A stretch of DNA of 34,212 nucleotides from Isohypsibius dastychi (taxonomy: Eukaryota; Tardigrada; Eutardigrada; Parachela; Isohypsibiidae): the NCBI GenBank assembly GCA_034696485.1, contig JAQIWT010000113.1:1-34212 (forward strand), written 5' to 3'. Below, piece by piece: positions 10,708 through 19,159 of the stretch. A program made the position numbers and the translations under genes. Positions within the stretch are counted from its first letter, which is position 1. The number at the start of each line of letters is the position of its first letter. The notes under the pieces are model-generated. The model was not told the origin of the DNA. It saw only the letters and a list, made by a program, of their open reading frames with translations, and ran no database searches.

Positions 10708-11441
10708 TAATTTCTTATTATACCCTAAATAAATCCTTAGTCTGTTTTGGAGTCTTTTTGAGAGTGTTATGAATTCAAGTTTGCCTGTTGCTCTGCCTTT
10801 GCTCTTTGCTCATACAGTGGTAAAAGACGGATTCTCTGATCTTACCGACTGACGCAACTATCTTGCCGGAGAACGCAACTAACTTGCCGAACGGCGCAAC
10901 GATCTTGCCGAGGAACACACGGTTCTGCTGATCAGCACATTTTCACCTTATCTCAATGTTTTCTATTCAAATGAATGCAGCGCGATGAGAATGTTCACTG
11001 GACGAAGTGGGGACAAAAAAACATTTGTTTTGTGTTTCCAACAACGTTATTCTCCATTGTGAATATGAGGGGCAAGATGTATGAAATTTGGTGAGAATGC
11101 ATCACAAGTTCACGTCTGATCTCTGCAGGTATATTTGGTTGTACCTTGAGCTGAATCTAGCAAGAAAACATAACGACGTATTTTTGGAGTATTTATTGGC
11201 TGCTGAGAGTTTCCATCAGAAAGATTTTAAATAAAAAAATTTCGGGGGCTGACGAGCATTGTTTTTAATTGCCAGAGCCAAACTCGCTTCCAACTAAGAT
11301 TAACGCAGTAAAAGTGAAGCATTTTTACGTTTTGATTAAGTCAAACAAACTCAAATCGGAGGCTCTGCAGCGCACAACTATCTTGCCGAAACACGCGCAA
11401 CTAACTTACCGACGCAACTATCTTGCCGAGTTGCCCGGCAA

Positions 11442-11979
11442 CCCAAATGGACCAAAATCATTGAGACCGACACTCACCCGTACATTGTAAAATGAATCCG
11501 CGATGAGGGCTGTGAGTGTCACGGTTAATGATCACAGTTTCGGTGTCCAAGTGAGGTGACAGTTGATGTGAGGATCAAGCCACACTCTGTGGCCTTTTCA
11601 ATGTCGATCAGACTGTCATCTGAAACACAGCTGCGTTATCCATTTCAGCTTACTGCTGCTGTTCGGACTAAGAGCGGCTGTATGACATATGAATTGTTCT
11701 CTGAATACGAAAGGTCACCTTTCGGTTTTTTGCACTTTCCGACTGATTTTTATGTGTTTTCGATTTCAAGATTAATCGAACAGTTTGTTCTACTTATTTT
11801 ATTATTTGAAGAATAACATCGCGAATGTATTCCACATATCTCATTTCATGACAATGAAAACGATGGATACCGAAAATATTAAATTACACATGACAAAAAC
11901 GGAAAGCGACAAAATAAAATAACCAGCGAAAATGAAATAAGGAGAACCCGGATCAGCCTCGAATATTAGGTTAATTGAT
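11442..11979. other. Left subterminal region of the large insertion, no gene seen
   Basis: The outer 80 bp contain GACACTCA (11469-11476) and its inverse TGAGTGTCA (11513-11521). No convincing ORF is present. The 3' end of the Tudor-like gene follows on the minus strand. Confidence 0.45.
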
Positions 11980-14924
11980 TTACTCATCTGAGTCGTCTGC
12001 TTCACCGGCATCGGAGTCCGGGGATGAATCACTTGAACTTGGAAGTCGGTACGCTTTCGCGTTGAGAATCTTTTCCTTGATGTGCTCGGACTCCAGCGCT
12101 TTCTCAAACAAATTATTCACTTTGGAGTTGAAGCGACGAAGTGTAGAGTCGCGACCGAGTTTCCGGGGTCCTTGCAAATTGAAAGTCTTGTTCACATAAG
12201 CTGAAAAATGAAAGATTTATGCGTTAGCCAAATAAACAGGTGTTAGCGATGTGACTCACTCAGAATGGCCGGTACAGCTTCTTCGTTACTGAGCAGCGAA
12301 ACGCTGCCAACATCGCGGAACTTGCTTTTCATTTTGATGATTTCGTTGCTTCCTCCGCACATATGGACAAACAAGCGGTTTGCGAAATCGTTGACACAGC
12401 TCGCGCTTGTTCCTTTCCTTTCTGGGCCATGGTCATCATTCAGAGACGCTAGGAAACTGCGGTAGATGTAGCAACGAAGTCCCGGAACGAGCGTTTTAAC
12501 AAGTGCTCTTTTCTGTTTGTCAGTCGGTTTCGTTTGCCAGTAATGTTGACGGAAAAGCTTATCTAAGAAAAAACCACTGTGTAACCGAGAATTAGAACTA
12601 TATCAAGTCTTACTCCGCATGGACGGTCGGTTGTCGTTCTGTCGAATTTTGTCACGTGTGGATGGTTTACCTAAACATGTCGAAATTTTATTCAAGTGAC
12701 AGATTTTACAACAAAGATTCCCCTGTATCATGCAAGTTTACCTGTCTTTTTTTGACCGGAAGAACGTTTCTTGACCTGACCAGAAGGCCCTGGAGCGATG
12801 CTGCAGGAGTTGGCAATAGAATTATTGTCACCAATAATTGATCCATTTGCAGTTCCGATTTCTGCAAAATAACACTTGGCGATTTTAAGAACCGCGAACT
12901 GCATCGACGTCATTACCACTGCGCTCTTCTTCGTCATTTCGGGGCACAGATCCTGTGGCGGATAAAGCAAGGGGTCCGGAATAGTCGACACCGTCGCCTT
13001 CCTCTTCTGAGTGAAACAATAAAAATTAGATGACCAGCAGCCCATCTTTTTTTACCCTGTGCCGGATCAGAAGTCCGAACGGCATTCTTCTTGGTGGATT
13101 TCTTCGCTTTTTTAGCCATTCCTGAATTTTCCCGTGCTGCAAAATAAAAAACTGGAAGCGACCAATTCGTGCAGGATACAATTTAATGCACCTGTTGGCC
13201 GCTCAGTCACAGAAGCCGTCGTTGGGTCATCCGTTGAAGCTATACGATTGCGCTTGTCCCTGGTGGCCGAAACTTTACTGCCTGCCACAGAATTAGAATT
13301 ATACCCCAGAACAAAATCGGAATTACCGAAACTGGAATCACCGAACCTTGAGAAGAACCGGCCTGCTCAACTTGTTTTTTCCTGTCTGAATTCAATTCTG
13401 GTTAGAAATATCCGATGCAAGTAACTGGTCATGCTTACTTTTTGTCAAGTTTGGTCTTCCTACTGAACGCATTTTCAAATTTTTATTTTCAAGTATTTTA
13501 TTCTGGAAATACATGGCTGTTTCTCACCTGGCAATGGGACTGGAGTTGAGTCCCGGGAACTCGACGGGGTGTTTATCGGTGAGTGACTCGGCAATCGTTT
13601 TGACCCCGACTGTTTACCGGGGTTTCCTGCAATGTCGAGAAGCTAAGTGAGGTCTTTGTTGTGACTTTTTCTAATAAGTGATACTCAATAATAAATTTCA
13701 ACGCTGAATTATGAAATGCGAAACCATGAATGCGAAACCATACAAATTGTGTTGTTTGAAAATAATCCAGTTGCACGTACCGTTGGATGGAATCGGGGTT
13801 CCTTCTCGGGAAGTGGTTGGTGTTCTCGCGGCTGAAAAATCCGGTGGTTGCTGTGATGTTGATGTAATGTCGGTTCCTCGTTTTCTGGCTTTTTCGCGTT
13901 GGTGGACAACAACTTCTGGAACGGAAACCAAAATGGCAACGGGAAAAACATACATAATACCCCCATGTATTGAAATTTACTTGGAGATGGATCCGGCTTC
14001 TTAAACGGGGCGGTTACACCACGAGTAGACGCAACTCCATTTGGTCGGCTCGAGCGGGCTCTTTGTAGTGATGATAAAATAGGTGATTCGTGAGGTGGTT
14101 CTAACTCTGCAATAGCAACTGGTCGAGCCGGAAATAAAAAGAAAAACCAAACTATCACCTGAAACAGTAGCAGTTCTTCCTCCTTTATCGCTTCGGATTT
14201 TAACGATGTCCTCCAAACTATCGTCACTGTCAGCCAGACTTTCAAATTCGCTCGCCTGCAAGAATGAATATTAAGGTGTGGATTAATTTCGCCGCAGGTA
14301 CCGATCGAGCCATACCTTTTTGCTATTCGTGTTGACTTTGTTCAGTTCATCTCGTGTCCGAAACGCTTCACCGACATCTTTGGTTATCAGGACAATATCA
14401 GCTTCATACCAGTCGGTTTTCCTGTGTTATTGTAAGAGTGCATAAAACGAGGACAAAACTTTGACTTCATGAATCTTACTTTTGTCCAAAGGGAATCCAA
14501 GGAACTTTGATCGAATCCCCTATCTGATAACACTTGGCATCGAGGCGCTTTTCACCATATGATACGCGGAATCGAGGGGTAATTTTGGCAGTGAAATCCA
14601 AAATAGCGGAATGATTATCTTGTTGGACAGTCACTACAATGAAATCTAATCCACACGTTAAACTCGCTGGCATCTTTCGAATTTAGATTAACATGCAGCA
14701 TTACCTTTGTGTGACTTGTGAAAATCGGCCACTCGTTTCTTGTACACCTCGTCATCTTCCTCATCGAGAAGCGAGGCAGATGAAATATTAGACGCCGTCC
14801 TGCATCGCGTTGATCTTCTCTGGTTCACTATCGCATCTTCAGTTCCAGAGGTATTCTGCAGACGGGATGCTTTGTCTGTCCCACCCGGTGTAGCACCTTT
14901 GCGACTTCTATGTTTCGGATCCAT
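11980..14924 (-). CDS. Unknown nuclear-type protein with Tudor/SH3-like N-terminus, 653 aa, 15 exons
   Basis: Exons: 14705-14924, 14480-14645, 14316-14421, 14159-14255, 13981-14106, 13781-13915, 13528-13626, 13347-13397, 13192-13281, 13056-13136, 12917-13006, 12742-12861, 12614-12670, 12260-12562, 11980-12200. All phases agree with no in-frame stop. Residues 1-74 are basic/acidic and disordered. About 75-145 look Tudor-like by pattern only: GDSIKVPW (116-123) followed by WYEADIVLI. About 165-480 are Ser/Thr/Pro- and Lys-rich with nuclear-localisation-like runs (KKAKKSTKK). About 481-620 form a conserved-looking folded region (LVPGLRCYIYRSFLASLN) that I cannot place; the C-terminus is acidic (SDSSPDSDAGEADDSDE). 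It is divergent from the helix-hairpin-helix gene, 243 bp apart. No function is claimed. Confidence 0.75.
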
Positions 14925-15167
14925 GTCGGAAGTCAGTGGGAACTCACCCGCATAACAAAAAATGAATAAGGTACTGGAAAGTCACCGAAGTTCCCGAAAG
15001 ATGTGCAGCTCCTCGATTGAGGCGAAGCGGGTGATTTGTTGTGGTTTCTGGTGAGAGCTTAGCGAAGCGCAAGCTTGTTGCCGTAGTTCGTCCAGTAGCT
15101 GACTGGGTTTTTCGATATTTCCGGTGCTAGCATTAATATTGTCGAATTGGAATCCACTGCCTGGAAA
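14925..15167. promoter_or_regulatory. Shared divergent promoter region
   Basis: A 243-bp gap separates the ATGs of the Tudor-like gene (-) and the helix-hairpin-helix gene (+). Any promoter for either gene must lie here, so co-expression is likely. I see no clear TATA box. Confidence 0.45.
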
Positions 15168-15925
15168 ATGTCAATGGCGAAGCAGTATCCGGCGACAATG
15201 ACGATTCAGGAATTGCACATCAAAAATGAGGTGAACCGTGGACTCGTATGGGCATTTCTCGCTGAAGGTGAACGTCGTGATCATGAATTTGTGAAAAATG
15301 AGAGCTTGGGCTCTGGGACAATTTGGCGTTGTTGTGCAGTGCGTATCGCAGCCGCGGAGCAACTCATTCAGAGCAGTTTGGATGCAAAGGAGTTTGCTGG
15401 CGTCGGCGCATGGTTGACCGAGTTTATCGATCGATTCTTCGCAAAGACTTCGGACTGTTCGAAAGATACTTCAACCGGTTCAGGTAGGCTATTTTCGTGT
15501 ATTTCGTGTTGCTCCTACCTGATAATCGTATTTTTTCAGTTAAACAAGAAATACCGGAAGGAGACCGCCCGCAAAGAAGCGAGACACAAGGAGCAAAAGT
15601 TGTCAACCCGCTGAATGCAGGTCTTCACGAATTTCTGGTCCAAGAAGCTATGAAATGTCGGGAAAACAACAGAAAGCACCCAGGAACGGATTGGCAGAGT
15701 GTATCGTATTTTAAAGCGGCCCGCAGTGTCGCGAATGCTGAAATTCACATTGGGGACTACAAACAAGCTGTCGGTTTGCGTGGAATTGGAAAAGTGATTG
15801 CCGGAAACATTCAGGAAAATTTCTTCACTCGCATCACAACTTCCGCCAGCCGAAAGCACAGATTACTTTCCGAAGATGCCGAAGCCGAAAAGCCTTCTTT
15901 GAAAAGAGTTGAATGTTCAGAATGA
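15168..15925 (+). CDS. Helix-hairpin-helix (Pol beta/MUS81 N-terminal type) protein, 233 aa
   Basis: Two exons: 15168-15483 and 15540-15925, joined in phase 1 across a 56-bp intron ending TTTTTTCAG. Residues 128-200 resemble the HhH domain at the N-terminus of DNA polymerase beta and MUS81: NPLNAGLHEFLVQEA, then WQSVSYFKAARSVAN, then the hairpin LRGIGKVIAGNI (185-196). This fold binds DNA without sequence specificity. Polymerase and nuclease domains are absent, so it cannot be Pol beta or MUS81 itself. Residues 1-105 are not recognised. The C-terminal tail is basic/acidic. A frame upstream of the ATG is open but begins with no ATG. AATAAA lies at 15968-15973. A structure-specific DNA-binding role is an inference. 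Confidence 0.75.
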
Positions 15926-15967
15926 ATGTTGTTTGCGATTGAAACTTCTATTTCTTTCATGCCTCAG

Positions 15968-15973
15968 AATAAA
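15968..15973 (+). terminator. Polyadenylation signal AATAAA
   Basis: Canonical AATAAA 43 bases after the stop codon of the helix-hairpin-helix gene. Confidence 0.6.
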
Positions 15974-16182
15974 AAAAGATTGAAAGCACTGAAACTGGTT
16001 TTATGATGGATGTCACTGCAGTTCGTTCAAGAAAGATTTCAAAAAGCAAAGATTTCTGAAAGCAACAGACTAAAAACATAAAAACACATGTCGAAACAAC
16101 ACAGCAAAAAAGACAGGAATATCGCATGAAAAAACCATGATTTCTCAGAAAATGTTACTTAGCATGCAATAACAATCAACCT

Positions 16183-17677
16183 TCAGTTTTTACATGGCTG
16201 TACATGAAGCTTTGAGGTTGGACCGACCGGAAATCCATGGAGCTCGATAACAGCATTGAAAGCCTGAAAACCGATATCATGTGAACGAAATCTCCAAACA
16301 AATTCAGTATTGTACCTCCGGACCGCTCGACATAGATACGAGAGCTTTTCCATTACCAGTTGAATGCCCGATGTCGATAACCTGAAAAAAGTTCGCGGTA
16401 ATTTACAATACTGTAACCAGCTCAGGTCATACCTTGACGGAAGTTACGGTTCCATGGCCGCTGAAAAGTTCCCAAAGCGATGCACCATTGAGGAAACTCG
16501 GAAAGCCAGTCACACTCAACCAGAACGAGCCAGATCCAGATGTTGGCAAACTTGGCTGCGACGATCCGGATGCAATCGGGAACAGACTTGTGGTGTTAAG
16601 TGTAGTGACTTCCGGTTGGGATGCAGCCATCACAGAATGAATAGCTGAGACCGAATGAGAGCTTGAGCTTTTCTTTTTCTTGCTGTGAGCGAATTCGGCC
16701 TTCACTGGATGGGGTGATTCTGACGGATAATAAGCATTCATCGATGAGAGAGCAGATTCTGCCATGGATTTGGCTGGGTAGCGAATGAATCCAACGCCGC
16801 GACCTTCACCTACACATAGGAACATGAACACTGAAAGCTCACAACGGAAACGAAATTTACCGTTGATGGAGTTCAAGAGAAGCTTCACGCTGTTCGGTGT
16901 TCCGAAAGCAATTGCCAGCTCGGCGAGTTTATGTACACACCACGTGACCGGAAACGACGAAACATAGAGTAATCCGTAAGAAGCACCTTTTTGAAAGCGT
17001 CGCGCCATGAACACCTGAAGAATAAATGCACATTAATATTCCCAATTTTCGAAATTGACATTCGGATCTGCAAAGCATAAACAACAGTCATACCCGTAAT
17101 TGTTTTCCTTCGAGTGAAAATCCGTTCAGATCCCTGATTGCCTGCTTGCAGCTTGCATGTGTTGAGTAAGTCACAAATGCGTAGGCGAGAGCTGAAAATA
17201 ACAAACAAATCAGAATTAGTGGCAAATTGTCGATATCAAATAGTTAGATTCTAAATTTGAATAAGATAAGGGAATTCAGTTCGCTGAAAAATTCTTGACC
17301 TACATCGACTTTTCACGACTTGGACAGGTGCTGCGAATTCGCCTTTGGATCCAAAGAGCGTCTGCATGTATTCCGCCGTGACCTAAATAAATAAATAGGT
17401 CATGAAATGAATCCAGCTGGCATAACGTGAAACAATTTCCGGGGAAAACTCAGTGCAAGAACGATAGCAGCAAACATTGACATGCATTCAGATATCTTAC
17501 GTTCACTGGCAAATATGTGACCATGATTCGGTTTTCCCCGTTTCCTTCGTCATCAAAGGTCAACTCATGATATGTATTTCCTGGGCTGCACAGCATCTCC
17601 GGAAATGGGGATTCCGCTGGTGGTATCACATTTTGACAGTACGAGCATGATGAGGGAATCGCAACAGCTGGGTCCAT
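16183..17677 (-). CDS. Divergent ELAV/Hu-like RNA-binding protein with three RRMs, 343 aa
   Basis: Seven exons: 17501-17677, 17304-17382, 17094-17191, 16861-17014, 16433-16809, 16316-16381, 16183-16263; all phases agree. RRM1 (about 50-120) has RNP2 IMVTYL and RNP1 LAYAFVTY. RRM2 (about 130-205) has LLYVSSF and RGVGFIRY, followed by an ELAV-type end (PVKAEFAHSKKK). A Ser-rich hinge (about 210-260) leads to RRM3 (about 262-343) with FWLSVTGF and GKALVSM. The RRM-RRM-hinge-RRM plan, and especially RGVGFIR in RRM2, match the ELAV/Hu/Sex-lethal family, which bind U- and AU-rich RNA to control splicing and stability. RRM1 and RRM3 are eroded relative to host ELAV proteins, suggesting fast evolution. 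It lies in the candidate giant transposon and is divergent from the 182-aa gene. Confidence 0.85.
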
Positions 17678-17831
17678 TCTTCTGATGGAATTTGACTGCC
17701 GAGTGGAATGAACAAAGTTGATGTAGGTTTGATGACAGATTTTCCTCAAAAGAAGAGAGCGCTATCGAATGCAAAGTAATATTCGATGGGGAACTGAAAT
17801 GCTACGAAGGTGAAGCGTAGCAGCAAATCTG

Positions 17832-17841
17832 TATTTATATA
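17832..17841 (-). promoter_or_regulatory. TATA box upstream of the ELAV-like gene
   Basis: TATATAAATA on the minus strand, 155-164 bases upstream of the ELAV-like ATG. A possible trans-splice or leader acceptor (CTCGGCAG) lies between the two. Confidence 0.45.
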
Positions 17842-17891
17842 TGCGTGAGTTAGGGGGAGGAGTTTTTGGGCTGGACTAATTCCTTCTGAAT

Positions 17892-17899
17892 GACGTCAG
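17892..17899. promoter_or_regulatory. CRE-type bZIP site TGACGTCA in a divergent promoter
   Basis: A perfect palindromic cAMP-response element, with a half-matching TGACGTAA at 17928-17935. Both lie between the ELAV-like gene (-) and the 182-aa gene (+). From family knowledge, CREB/ATF proteins bind this site. Whether it is used here is inferred. Confidence 0.45.
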
Positions 17900-18130
17900 T
17901 TGAGCTGCACATTATAACACAACCCATGACGTAAACTGGTGATTTTCAAGCCGTTATCCAGGAATAATTCCAGGCACGAGAATTAAGAATGACTGACAGA
18001 ACTTTATTCACATACATTCTGTGATTCCTGGTTTTGCAGAAGTCGATGTCGATTGATATCAGCCTAGTTTGTGGGGTTTTTCGGTTGTTACCTGGCATTT
18101 ATTCCCGTTGATACAGCGTGTGGAATCACC

Positions 18131-18756
18131 ATGAGCGATGTAAGTAACATTTGTCGCCTCATTGTTTAACAGTATTACACCTCGTTTTTATTCGAATTTT
18201 GATGTTGTGTTCACAGAAACGTCAAAAGTGGTACAAGGAGGTCGTGGCTTCTCCACCACCGAAGCTGCCAGAGAATCCAAGTGGGACTCAAGTCCAGAAC
18301 CACAGAGCCATTCTGGGCATGCGACGCATTGCTCGCGGTGCATTTCCGACTGGACAAAAGCTAATTACGGCTTATTTCTTTCCGTTGGATCAGTCAAAAG
18401 CGCCAGTATTTCGAGAAGGCACCGGGGGTCAACGTGTGTTACTGGAAGCGTTCAAGCCATCGCAAATCGCCCGGGCTCGAAATAAACCAACAAAGAATGG
18501 ACCGGAAGTTCTCCGAAGTAGCAAGCTGAATTTCGAGGTCGCGTATAAACCGCAGCGCACATGTGTTTGTTCCCACTATCGCCAGCCGCAATACAATGGA
18601 TTTGGAAAGAACTGTCGATTTTCTGCTCAGACGAAGGAACATGTGAAGTCTTTAGTCATGAAGCCACAGCCGAAAGAATGGCCAGTCATCGATATTGTCG
18701 GAGAGGAAAAGTCAGCTGCTAATCCAAGCCAACTCAAGCCAACCCAACAATTCTGA
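18131..18756 (+). CDS. Unknown basic protein, 182 aa
   Basis: Two exons: 18131-18139 (MSD) and 18217-18756, joined in phase 0. The tiny first exon has a strong GTAAGT donor, and the acceptor is TGTTCACAG. The protein is basic and soluble, with no signal peptide or membrane segment. It has a repeated pattern of short basic helices (RRIARGAFPTGQK, SQIARARNKPTKNG) and a Cys/His cluster CVCSHYRQPQYNGFGKNC that could bind metal. I do not recognise the family. Its position between the ELAV-like and Tnp2-like genes makes it a candidate accessory gene of the mobile block. No function is claimed. Confidence 0.6.
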
Positions 18757-19159
18757 AGAAAATTCAAAGAACAAAGAATTTCAATGATATTTCCTTGTAC
18801 TTGAACAAGTTATGTCCACGATGGAATCCGTTTCCGGTTCCCCTTTTCAGCTCAGATTCACTAGATGTCATTCGCTCCTGTTTCTCATTCCCCTGCCTGT
18901 GAAAACGCGTTCAGATTTTTAATTAGTGTTCCGTGCTCTGATTGAAAATATTCAGATTGAAATGTTCTTACTGGATAATGCAATTAAAAAAGTAAAAGTC
19001 CTTGATTTTTGATGAAACTACTCCAAAGGTCAACCCCTCAGAACAATCTTTAGTTTGATCTTCCGTACGTCTCTGCACACGCTATTCGTTTGTTGTGGTT
19101 TGCACCTTGTTGTGGTTTGCACCTTGTTTACTTGTACTCGAGCAACTCGATGTTCCACA
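18757..19159. other. Intergenic upstream of the Tnp2-like gene
   Basis: No separate gene. Near 19092-19127 the word TTGTGGTTTGCACCTTG occurs twice in tandem. A frame open into the transposase exists, but it has no ATG before 19160. Confidence 0.45.

Larger units (their letters stand above)
9107..11441. mobile_element. TGTAGCC-family transposon, copy B, left part (interrupted)
   Basis: Starts TGTAGCCGGCAAGATAG like copy A and follows it collinearly, with small differences, up to GGCAA at 11437-11441. Sequence homologous to copy A then stops. With the 1,287-bp mariner and its TA duplicate removed, this part is about 1,046 bp, against about 1,044-1,046 bp for the matching part of copy A. Only the right-hand tip of about 40 bp is missing, and a fragment with exactly that sequence is found at 26926-26966. 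The left flank is ATCACA (9101-9106). Confidence 0.85.

Noticed and set aside
9107-11441. Copy B as an autonomous element whose own transposase is the mariner
   Set aside because: The mariner has its own inverted ends and TA duplication within copy B, and copy A is collinear without it.
18859-18866. CACTAGAT as a CACTA-type left terminus for the Tnp2 gene
   Set aside because: No inverse partner or duplication is found downstream of the gene; chance match.
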